Below, piece after piece: positions 8,449 to 17,378 of a stretch of 64,000 nt of DNA. The notes below the pieces were generated by a model. That model ran no database searches. It saw only the letters and a program-made list of their open reading frames with translations, and was not told where the DNA came from. Source of the stretch: JADKHC01 sp047600805 (GTDB taxonomy: Bacteria; Verrucomicrobiota; Verrucomicrobiia; Opitutales; Opitutaceae); assembly GCA_047600805.1 (NCBI GenBank), contig JASGKG010000001.1, positions 3,658,001 to 3,722,000 of the forward strand, given 5' to 3'. The position numbers and the translations under genes were made by a program. Positions within the stretch are counted from its first letter, which is position 1; each line of letters opens with the position of its first letter.

Positions 8449-11442
8449 TTAAGTTTTGCTTAGGCGATGCGACACCGGCGCGTGGACGACACATTTTGTT
8501 CCCGCGCCCGGACGGCTTTCGATGGTGATGCTGCCGCCAAGCTCGGCCGCCCGCATTCGCATATTGATCAATCCATTTCGCTCGGAGTGTTCCTTTAGAG
8601 AAGGCTCAAAACCAACACCATCGTCTTGAACCAAGACCGTGAAAACCCCGTTCTCAAGAGCGATTCGCAGCGTGATGACGGAGGCACGCGAATGTTTCAG
8701 CACGTTGTTCATTGCCTCTTTGCAGATGGCTAGCACCTCGTGCTGCTCCTCAATCCCAAGCGGCAGATCCGGTATGTTTTCGGAGCCTTCTACCTTGCAA
8801 TTGATGCCGCTGTTTTCAAACAACTGACGAGCATAGCGACCTATAAATGAGGCCAAGCGATCCCAGGAATTGTTATTCGGGCTCACCGTCCAGACGATAC
8901 TCTCCAAGTCCGTTGCGAGGCCCTGCGTTCGACGAACCAGCAGACCGAGAGTTTTTTCAATCTCCTCCGGGTTGCGATGCCGCCGCAAGCGATCCGCCAA
9001 AAGCCCGATCTGCGTGAGACTGCCTCCGAGTTCGTCGTGGAGGTTGCGGGCGATGCGAGCTCGCTCCCGTTCCAAGGCATGCTCCTTCTCCAGATTGCGG
9101 AGTCGAACTTTGTATTTACGAACGGACCAAATTCGTACCACCCAGGCCACCAGCGAAAGAGTGATCAAAATACAAACCAGAATGAACCATCGACTCTGCC
9201 ACCAAGCTGTTTCGACGTGCACCAGAAGTGAGATTTCCTGCGGCTCCCACAGTCCATTTTCGTCTGATGCACGCACCACGAAGCGGTAATTCCCCGGAGG
9301 TATGCGCGTGTAAAGTGCGGCGCGATCTTCGTCGGCCAAATTCCAGTCCCGATCGTAACCTTCAAGTTTGTATCGCAGGAGCACCTGTTTCGGATGTGAA
9401 AACTCGAGGACACTCAGCCGGAGTTTTACTTGCTGCACCTCGGGCGGAATTTCCAAGGCCGGTTCAAGCGCATGGAAAGGCGCCTGGTCGAGAAGCACTT
9501 CTTCGACATACAGAGGCGGTGATTTGGTTCGGCTCGTGATGGCTTTAGGATCCAAACCAATGACACCGCGATAAAGCGTAAACCACAGGCGCCCGTCGGC
9601 ACCTTTCCACGAACGCGGCTGGCCTCCACCTGGGGCAGCGGCATCGAACAATCCATCATCGGGACCAACGACCGAGACTTGTACGGTTTTGCTTCTCCCC
9701 TCGGCGACTGCGTGCAGGTCCGCAATCTTGACTCGAAATATCGCCCGGCGGCCCGCCAGCCATAGGTTGCCCGCATCGTCCTCGAGAATTTGGTCAATAA
9801 ACTCATCCGGCAATCCGTGGGCTTTTGAAAACCGCGCCAGCTGATCGCCTCGCTTGGCAATAAGCCCGCCCGCCGCAGCGATCCACAACGTGTCTTCGTG
9901 ATCGAACAACAAGGTGTGAATCGGTCCAGCCGTCCAACGGTCAGCACTCACACGCTCTACCAGCTGGCCATCGACAAATTCCAAGATACGCGCACGGAAT
10001 TTCGCCTCCTGCGACTCCGTCGTAGCAACCCAAATGGCGCCTGCCTGGCTCTCCGCCAGCGTTTCAAACCGAGGAGCCGTGCTCACCGAATGATAAACGT
10101 TCTCTTCGAAATAGCCCAAACCCAAGCTCGAGGACACCCACATGCGACCGTCACGGCTGCCGTGAAGAAAGTGAATACCGCGCATGGAGGCGGGTTGCGC
10201 GAGCTCCAGTTTGCCCGAAGCAACATCCGTCATTCGGTAAAGCCCTGCGTTCGATCCCATCCATACCGTTCCGTTGCGATCAACCGCCACGCGCGAAGCG
10301 AACAACCAGCCATCTCCAGTCGCGCCGAAATACCGAACAGCCCCGTCTTTCCACCGCACCAAACCTCCTGCTCGGTTTGCGCACCAAATTGCGCCTGTCG
10401 TATCTTCACAAACAGAGGAGCTCATGTCTGCGTGAAGCCCGCTTTCGGAATTGAGCACTAGAAAATGCATCGGCCTTACACGGCAAAGACCCTCACCAGC
10501 TGTACCGACCCAAATGTTTCCAGTTTGGTCCTCGCTGACAGAAAGGATAAGGTCCGCATCAATTCCCACTTTCTTCAACGCACCGCCCGACAAAACGTAT
10601 AAACCTTCACGTCGAGTACCGATCCACAACTTCCCATCAGAATCTTCGAACAAGCACTGGATTCCCGCTCGTTTCGCCAGCCACTGTTGGCCCTCGAGCA
10701 CAGTTAGAGCACGATCGTTCTCAAGTTTGTAGAGTCGCTCTGCGCTGGAAATCCAGACGCCGCCAGAAATCGACGGCGCAATAAGAAGCGCGGTGCCCAA
10801 TGAACCGGAGGACTGCTGCCAAGGTACGAGTTTGCCTTCTTTGTAATAGCCAAAATATTCGCCCGTGGCCACCCAGGTCCGGCCGCGCTTGTCGACAGCA
10901 AACGTGGCACGATTCACCCGACGACTAATCCCTTCGTTTTGACCGAACCGCTGCACTCGCCCATTTTCCCAGCGGATTAACGACGTGGGCTCTGCCGCCA
11001 CCCAAATCACGCCATTTGGTTCAACGAAAAGATCCAGAAGCGTCATTCCCGCCAATTCGGAAGTGAGCGGATGCACCGTCGGCTCGCCATTCTTCCAAGC
11101 CACCAGCCCACCGCTCGCAGGAAGTGTCAAGATCGAGCCGTCGGGGGTAATGGCAATGTCGCGAATATTATAACCGAATTCCGGGGAGTTGATCGTGTCC
11201 CGGTATTCCTGGAAACCCACACCATCAAAACGCGCCAACCCGGCAGCCGTGCCCAGCCAGAGATGGCCTCGCTTGTCCTGCAGCACACGATTGATGAAGT
11301 TGTCGGGAGCTCCCTGGTCGATGGTCCACCTTCGTGTAGTGAACCGCAAATCGCGATCCTGAGTCTCCGTACCCGCCACAGCAGCTGTTCCCCAAGCTAA
11401 TAGACACCCGAGAAGTAAAAGAAGTGGCCAGGGCCTTATCAT
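8449..11442 (-). CDS. Beta-propeller (Reg_prop) sensor histidine kinase, HTCS-like periplasmic sensor
   Basis: Membrane sensor kinase of 997 residues, probably recognising an oligosaccharide in the periplasm. A signal peptide (1-24) is followed by about 600 residues of repeated propeller blades with motifs such as GHLWLGTAAGL, GKLWIGT, GNIWVGT and GTVWMGS. A Y_Y_Y-type Ig domain (about 680-745, YKLEGYDRDWN) and a single membrane helix (about 752-772) follow. The cytosolic part has a HisKA_3 dimerisation domain with His802 (ARNLHDELGGSL) and an HATPase domain with N box (KEAMNNVLKHS) and DDGVGF. This is the sensor layout of Bacteroidetes hybrid two-component systems, but without the fused receiver and AraC domains; the regulator is a separate downstream gene. 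The enzyme is apparently intact. Confidence 0.95.
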   Translation of the reverse strand: MIRPWPLLLLLGCLLAWGTAAVAGTETQDRDLRFTTRRWTIDQGAPDNFINRVLQDKRGHLWLGTAAGLARFDGVGFQEYRDTINSPEFGYNIRDIAITPDGSILTLPASGGLVAWKNGEPTVHPLTSELAGMTLLDLFVEPNGVIWVAAEPTSLIRWENGRVQRFGQNEGISRRVNRATFAVDKRGRTWVATGEYFGYYKEGKLVPWQQSSGSLGTALLIAPSISGGVWISSAERLYKLENDRALTVLEGQQWLAKRAGIQCLFEDSDGKLWIGTRREGLYVLSGGALKKVGIDADLILSVSEDQTGNIWVGTAGEGLCRVRPMHFLVLNSESGLHADMSSSVCEDTTGAIWCANRAGGLVRWKDGAVRYFGATGDGWLFASRVAVDRNGTVWMGSNAGLYRMTDVASGKLELAQPASMRGIHFLHGSRDGRMWVSSSLGLGYFEENVYHSVSTAPRFETLAESQAGAIWVATTESQEAKFRARILEFVDGQLVERVSADRWTAGPIHTLLFDHEDTLWIAAAGGLIAKRGDQLARFSKAHGLPDEFIDQILEDDAGNLWLAGRRAIFRVKIADLHAVAEGRSKTVQVSVVGPDDGLFDAAAPGGGQPRSWKGADGRLWFTLYRGVIGLDPKAITSRTKSPPLYVEEVLLDQAPFHALEPALEIPPEVQQVKLRLSVLEFSHPKQVLLRYKLEGYDRDWNLADEDRAALYTRIPPGNYRFVVRASDENGLWEPQEISLLVHVETAWWQSRWFILVCILITLSLVAWVVRIWSVRKYKVRLRNLEKEHALERERARIARNLHDELGGSLTQIGLLADRLRRHRNPEEIEKTLGLLVRRTQGLATDLESIVWTVSPNNNSWDRLASFIGRYARQLFENSGINCKVEGSENIPDLPLGIEEQHEVLAICKEAMNNVLKHSRASVITLRIALENGVFTVLVQDDGVGFEPSLKEHSERNGLINMRMRAAELGGSITIESRPGAGTKCVVHAPVSHRLSKT

Positions 11443-11515
11443 GATTGATGATCTGACAACGATTCGGCCACTTCCACTTTAAATATCGCGCACCAAGGCC
11501 GGCTCAAAGATTGAA

Positions 11516-11543
11516 CGGCCTGCAGGCTTCCACCTGCAGGCCG
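11516..11543 (-). terminator. Perfect 11-bp hairpin, probable terminator of the TonB/autotransporter unit
   Basis: CGGCCTGCAGG at 11516-11526 pairs perfectly with CCTGCAGGCCG at 11533-11543 around a 6-base loop. It lies 65 bases past the autotransporter stop, before the kinase gene. On the minus strand the following bases are only moderately T-rich, so it is a weak intrinsic terminator or an RNA 3'-end stabiliser. Confidence 0.55.
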
Positions 11544-11607
11544 CAACAGGCCAATCCCTAACCGGGTTGAACCTACACCATTAACAAACCTATGAACAAA
11601 ATTTGGG

Positions 11608-13916
11608 CTAGAACGCGACGTTCACGCCACAACTCAGACCGACACTTTCATCTGACGGACCACCGTTCTCGGTAGTGTATCGGACCTGCATCGTGACCTT
11701 GTTTGCGACTGACCAATCCACGCCTGAGTCGAAACGAACCGCGCTCTTCTGAACGCTAGGCACCTTCACCGAGATAGGTTCACCGAAGGCCTCACCCTTA
11801 ATCTTGCGAGTTTCGTCGTTGAAGTAGTGGCGATATCCGACGTTGACGAATGGGCGGATAAAGCCGCGCTTGATCGAAAACGTTTGAGCAAAGCGGACAC
11901 CGGCGCGACCAGAGAAGTTGAACTCGTATTGCTTCTTGATTCGAAGAGACGCTTCCTTTCCTTCGGTTTCCATGAACCCGTTGGCACTCCAGTCAAGAAC
12001 CTGGACACCCAAGCTAGGCGTGACATCCAACCATTTGAACTTCCGTGTGTACGCAGCGCCAACGTTCGCCCCTAAACGACGGCCCTTTGTGCTGCCATTT
12101 GCCCATTGTGAAAGCTTGGTGCGTTCCACATTGCGCTTGGAGTCGTATTGATCGTAGCCGGCAAAACCGATCGCCTGGATTTCGACCTCGCCAACGCGAT
12201 ACTGCCCGTAAATGCCACCGGTGACAGAGTCGGTCGTGCTCGCGCTGTAAAGCTGATTGAGATCTGTGTGAGTTGTGGAATAGTCCAAGAAACCGCCAGC
12301 AAGCAGCTTCGGTGCAATGAGCATGTCCATGCCAGCGAGAACCGAGGTCGTATCAAAATTGGTATAGTCGGCCATTTCTGTCGCATCGAAAGAAGATTCC
12401 TGACGCCGTGTCATTACATAAGGATCCCAAGCACCCTTCACACGTTCAGGTTGCTGGCTGAGGCGATCGCTAATCACCTGCGTGGTGGAATCCGCGTGGG
12501 CCACAGCGGCCGGATACCAACCGTAGTAGCAGGTTGGCAGCAACTCATCCATTACCTCTTTGAAGAAAACAATCGAAGGCTGCCGGTTTAGCGTTTCTAG
12601 CAAATCGCCAGGAACTGCACTCCGCAGCACCGCATTGTCAATCGCGCTGGCAATGATGCTATAATTACCGGTGAGTAGCGGATTAGTACCATATGCAAGC
12701 TGGGAAAATATAATGTCGATATAATTGGACCCAAGCACGTACGAAGCGGCAAGACCTTGGCTCGAAGGCAACGATACCGAACCCAAGCTCCCCGTCATAC
12801 CGTTAAAGGTCATGACGCGGAAGATACCGGGGCGCAGGGGGAAGGCCTCGGTGATGCCGACATTCAAACTGCTCGTGCTCGCCGCGTTGAGAATACCGTT
12901 GAGTATAAGTTTGTCATACACCAATTGGTTATCGAGCTCAAAGCTGAGCGCGCCGCTCAAGTTCAGGTCACCATTGACTCTCAGTGTGCCAAACGCGTTA
13001 CGTCCTGCAGGCCCTAGCGACGTACCGGTGTTGATAGTGACGAGGCCATTGATCGTGCCAGTTCCGCCCAAAGTCGCACCCGAGCTGGCGGTAGCCCAAA
13101 TCGGACCGTTGTGAACGCCATCGACCAAATACTGCCCATTTGCGCGAAGATTAAATACACCGGGGGATCTACCACACCAGTTACCCGCGTGATGCCTGTA
13201 CCCCATTTCTGCGTGGCTGCGGTAGCAGTGGCCGCCTGATAAAGGTGCCCTGCCCAAATATCTTCCTGACCGGCGGAATTTGAGTTGATCGTCATGCCTA
13301 GATTCCCGGCATAGACCGAAGAATACTGGTCGAAGGTCAGCCCGCCCAAGACCATGGTACCTCCTGTTACGGCAGTACCATCAATCGTAGAATGCCGCAT
13401 ATTTATAAATGCATAGGCAAGGCCTGATGTGGTATTAACGTTTGGCGAGGGATTGAGCAAGTTTCCGTTGTAGTTGATATCTACATAATCCAGATTCATA
13501 TAAAACGAGAGCCGCTGGGAGCTGTTGCCAGTGGACGTGCCCGTTGCTGCAGTTGTGGATGGATGGGTGCCTCGACCAACAATATTATAGATCAACCGAC
13601 CGTTGGCGGTACCGGAAAGGTTCATCGTGTAAGCAAGGTTAACGCCACTCTGTATAGCGAATATCTTCTGGGTGTAGTCTCCAGTGCCAGTATAGTTTAG
13701 ATTAATGACGCGATTCGTCGGTACGTTAGTGAATCGAATGTCTGTTGTCGCACCGGGCACCACACCGCCGGACCAATTGCCAGCGTTCAAGTAGTTGGAG
13801 TCCACAGCGCCCGTCCAATCGTTAACAGTGACCTGAGCACGAAGTGAGGGTCCGGCGCTGAGCCCTAAGACTGCAGCACCGAAGACCGCGGCGAAGCGCA
13901 TTGAAGGAGTGATCAT
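11608..13916 (-). pseudogene. Autotransporter (outer-membrane beta-barrel, passenger interrupted by a frameshift)
   Basis: Surface protein with a secreted passenger and a C-terminal autotransporter barrel. The first frame (13916 to about 13165) gives a signal peptide (MITPSMRFAAVFGAAVLGLS) and a passenger beginning with the typical WTGAVDSNYLNAGNWSGG text. The second frame (about 13165 to 11608) continues with SPGVFNLRANGQYLVDG, a short beta-strand region (GGTGTINGLVTINTGTSLGP) and a barrel of about 280 residues ending SCGVNVAF with a terminal Phe. The two halves join naturally if the C run at 13162-13166 (five G on the plus strand) had one more base, giving about 769 residues. Either this is a real frameshift mutation or a homopolymer sequencing error; programmed frameshifting is less likely. 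It follows the TonB receptor by 61 bases and is probably cotranscribed with it. Confidence 0.8.
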
Positions 13917-13977
13917 GTTCGTAATTTTTAAATTGTTGCTTGATGGATCGCCGGGACAAATGGCGCCCAGCTTCTAA

Positions 13978-16900
13978 TTAGAGATCTGCGCGAAGCCCTA
14001 GGTTGATCACCATCCCCGATTTATAGTAACTCACAGCACGGCCGAAGATTTGTTTATCATTATCGGCTACGTTTGTGATGTTACGCCAATCGAGGTAGGC
14101 CTTCCACTTCGGACTCAGCTTCCATGTGCTGCTGACGTCGAACCTCAAGTCAGCGGCCTGCTCTCTAATTTCGCCGTTTGTGATATTAACGTTTCGCGCA
14201 AACGAATCGCGCCAATAACCAGCAAAGGTCGCCGAGAAGCGCTTCCCAGTGTAAGAAATGCGCGCATTCGCCGACTTTTTGATGACATCCGGCAAGACGA
14301 TCGTTTGCCATATTTGGAGGCTGTTCATGTATGCATCGACTTTGGCGGGATCAGGATTATCCTCATACACGGCATCTCCCGTTCGCTTCAGGTACTGTGC
14401 CTTAGGGTCAGCAGCCGAGAAAGCGGCGTAGAATTCGAAATCGTTGAGCCATTTTGCAACCCAGCCCAAACGCTGCCGATATTGAATTTCAAAACCCTTG
14501 TTCGAGCCATGGCCTGCGTTCTCAGCAGTTTCAATCGTCCAAGGTTCCCATATATCGTTGGCTGCACTGTACCTGTATTCGCTGGTGATTACGTTGTAGA
14601 CCCAATTCTCGATGGTCTGCTTGAACACACCGACGCTAATAGATCCTTGACGTGGGAGATAATACTCCAGGCGAAAATCAATGTTTTCTGAAGTGGAGGG
14701 CAGAAGCTTTGTATTCTTACGACGGATCAAGTTTTGGTGATCATAAATACGATCTCCGGGCATGATATAGTCGAGGTCAGGGCGGGCCATGCCAGTGGTA
14801 AACGCCCCACGAACGATTAGATCTTTGATCGGCTCATACTTCACCTGAACGTTTGGGAAAACCTTATCGTAAACCTTAGTCCTCTTTTGCTTGGTGAGGA
14901 TCAGATTAAGAGCGGTCCAATCGTCGATACCGTAATATGGCGAGGCGGGATCATCACGGCTGAATTTATGTGTAGGGTACGCTCCATTAAACGGCCGATC
15001 TGTGCTATCAAGCAGCCAGCCCTTGCCCTTGAGTTCTGTTAGCTCATAACGCGCGCCTGCCATGACAGTGAGAGAGCGGAAGGGCTGCAACGTCGCCATG
15101 CCATAGCCCGCGTAAATACGTTCGCGACTATAACGATCGCCTTCCTTTGTGCGTACGTAGTCGCTCTGCTGCGTTGTATTGAGATTAGTTAAGTCCAAGT
15201 AGCTCGTATAGAACTTGTCAGGTGCGGCCTGCAAGTAATCCCATATACGATAGGGACTGATCCAAAACGGGATAGCGTTGTCGAACGACCATTTGTTGGT
15301 GAAGTATACATCATAGAACTGGCCCAACTTCGGCTCGGCCGCTGTATTGAAGACAGAAGTGCCTTTATTACCGGTCATTTTGTACAACCGATAGTACCGC
15401 TGCGCAACACGTTCGGATTCGGTTGCACGACCACCCGCTTGAAGAATAACCGGCATACCAAAAAGCTCTAAAGGCTTCTTCCCATCGATCTTGGCGCCCA
15501 GCTGTGTGTCAGTGCCGGTGGCAAAGTTCTGAGTGAGAGAAAGCCCCTTATAGTTATTCAGAACTAAGTAGTCATTAGTCGCAGTTTTGTTGGTTTGGGT
15601 CAACACCGCGTCTGCCGACGTCGCGACATTGTCCACCCTCAGACCCAATGCATCGATTCCGTAACCCACTGAATAGTTCTGTTCTTTATCTGGCTGATAA
15701 GAGGATTTGGAAATGTACGCGTCGTAGTTCAGCTCGAAATTGCCAAAACGATGTTTTACACCCGGATTCAAGTTCCACGTCCTGGTGTTAACGTTCGACA
15801 CCGTCGAAGTCATCGCGATGGACGAGCCAGCTGTCGTTGAAATAGTATTAAAATTAGCGTTCGAGTCTTGGCCCGATCCCGAATTTACCCGCATTTCGTG
15901 TTGATAGTTGCCGATGCCCTTGTCGTACGTGTACGAACTGTTAACAAAAAGCGTGGTGCTATCGAATACCTTCCACTCCAGCGCCAGCGAAGCGAACCAA
16001 CGATCATTGGCCTGACCACGCTCGTACCAACGTAACGAGGGAACGGTTGCATAGATATCGGGAGCCACTGTACCCTTGTGGGCATCAAGCTGGGTGAGGT
16101 CATACGCATATCCGCCTGGCAAATCATACTGATAGTTAAACCGGTATCTCTGAGCCATACCTACGTTCAGACTCACACCGATCGGGCGGATTTTACCGAA
16201 CGCTTCGGAATAAGAAAGGTTGAAGCCGGGCTTGATCTTTCGGTCCGGAGTACGCTGGCCGCCAGGCGATTTCTGGAAGTCCAACGCGGCACTGTTCATA
16301 CTGAGGTTACCATCAAGTCGAATACGGCGCCCTTTTTGACTAAAGGCGCTCTTAGTCTTGAAATTCACTGAACCGCCTTGCGAATTAGCCGGGACGTCAG
16401 GAGTTGGCGCAAGGTTAACCTCGATTTCTTCGATGTTTTGAACCGCAAGATCGCTTAGAGAAAACGCTCGAGACGTGCTCTGCGCATTACTCGCAATCGC
16501 GTTGCCGTTCATCGTCACGCTCATCATCGCGGGGTCCATACCACGGATGCGCATCGCCGACGCATCTTCGCCATCCGCATAGTCGATTGTGACGCCGGGG
16601 AGGTTCTTCATCAACTCACCAATATTTCCATCGACCATATTGCCGAACGAGTCGCTCGCGACCACGTTCTTAATAGAATTGGCTTCACGTTGTTCCTGAA
16701 TCGCCTTGGCGGAACCTTCGCGTTCGGCGGCCACCACATATTGGCCCAACACGTAAATCTCCGAGCCAAGATCAAAATCCAAGGACAACTCTCCAGCCGC
16801 CTTGACCTCGACGGTCTTTTTCTCGGTGTCCAAACCAGTGAACGACGCGACGAGTGTATAGACACCCGGTGCTAAGTCAGTGATAACGTAGTTACCTTGT

Positions 16901-17079
16901 TCATCCGTCTTGATTTTGATTCCGGTGCCGTCGACTGCGATGACCGCACTACGGAGATATTGGCCGGTACCAGCATTGGAAACGCGGCCCTTGATGACGC
17001 CGGTAGCCTGCTGCGCCTGGGCAGACAGCGCGAGAGCCAACGCGGCAAAGAACATAACTATACGACGTAGGTAAACCAT
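13978..17079 (-). CDS. TonB-dependent outer-membrane receptor with CarboxypepD_reg-like N-terminal domain
   Basis: Outer-membrane active transporter, probably for pectin-derived oligosaccharides. I start it at ATG 17079 (MVYLRRIVMFFAALALALSAQA), which opens a clean signal peptide; the frame reaches upstream to 17178 but that adds 33 residues of poor signal character. The mature protein has a carboxypeptidase-regulatory-like beta-sandwich (about 25-105, GVIKGRVSNAGTGQYL), then a plug domain (LPGVTIDYADGEDASAMRIRGMDP) and a 22-strand-type barrel, for 1033 residues. No SusD-like surface lipoprotein gene is next to it, unlike Bacteroidetes SusC. An autotransporter gene is its downstream partner. 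The gene diverges from the beta-helix protein gene at 17379, so the two share a roughly 300-base control region. Confidence 0.93.
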   Translation of the reverse strand: MVYLRRIVMFFAALALALSAQAQQATGVIKGRVSNAGTGQYLRSAVIAVDGTGIKIKTDEQGNYVITDLAPGVYTLVASFTGLDTEKKTVEVKAAGELSLDFDLGSEIYVLGQYVVAAEREGSAKAIQEQREANSIKNVVASDSFGNMVDGNIGELMKNLPGVTIDYADGEDASAMRIRGMDPAMMSVTMNGNAIASNAQSTSRAFSLSDLAVQNIEEIEVNLAPTPDVPANSQGGSVNFKTKSAFSQKGRRIRLDGNLSMNSAALDFQKSPGGQRTPDRKIKPGFNLSYSEAFGKIRPIGVSLNVGMAQRYRFNYQYDLPGGYAYDLTQLDAHKGTVAPDIYATVPSLRWYERGQANDRWFASLALEWKVFDSTTLFVNSSYTYDKGIGNYQHEMRVNSGSGQDSNANFNTISTTAGSSIAMTSTVSNVNTRTWNLNPGVKHRFGNFELNYDAYISKSSYQPDKEQNYSVGYGIDALGLRVDNVATSADAVLTQTNKTATNDYLVLNNYKGLSLTQNFATGTDTQLGAKIDGKKPLELFGMPVILQAGGRATESERVAQRYYRLYKMTGNKGTSVFNTAAEPKLGQFYDVYFTNKWSFDNAIPFWISPYRIWDYLQAAPDKFYTSYLDLTNLNTTQQSDYVRTKEGDRYSRERIYAGYGMATLQPFRSLTVMAGARYELTELKGKGWLLDSTDRPFNGAYPTHKFSRDDPASPYYGIDDWTALNLILTKQKRTKVYDKVFPNVQVKYEPIKDLIVRGAFTTGMARPDLDYIMPGDRIYDHQNLIRRKNTKLLPSTSENIDFRLEYYLPRQGSISVGVFKQTIENWVYNVITSEYRYSAANDIWEPWTIETAENAGHGSNKGFEIQYRQRLGWVAKWLNDFEFYAAFSAADPKAQYLKRTGDAVYEDNPDPAKVDAYMNSLQIWQTIVLPDVIKKSANARISYTGKRFSATFAGYWRDSFARNVNITNGEIREQAADLRFDVSSTWKLSPKWKAYLDWRNITNVADNDKQIFGRAVSYYKSGMVINLGLRADL

Positions 17080-17378
17080 ATGACGGAGGGGCTTTACGGG
17101 TTGCTGCATCCCTGGTGGGAGATGCAAAAGAAGACAATTGGGCGATAGCTGAAAACGATCACTGATGGGAAACGCCATGCGTTAGCCATCACGATTGAGG
17201 TTGGTAGGGGGTGGTAGGTTTCTGCCAAGCTGGTAGGGCAGGCAGGGTTCAAATGTTATATCAATTTGAGCCGCAAAAAATCATCCCCAGTAATGGTGAT
17301 TTACCCTGTGACCGGCTAGTCACTCCACACCAACATGATTGGCGTGACGGGTATCACTCACTGGGATACACTGCAGGT
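17080..17378. promoter_or_regulatory. Shared divergent control region of TonB receptor and beta-helix protein
   Basis: No gene is supported here. The region separates two divergent transport/enzyme genes and should hold both promoters. A cluster of short direct repeats of the form GGTAGG/GGCAGG occurs at about 17200-17245. They are candidate activator sites for the LuxR-type regulator in the same locus, but this is only an inference from position. Confidence 0.35.
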
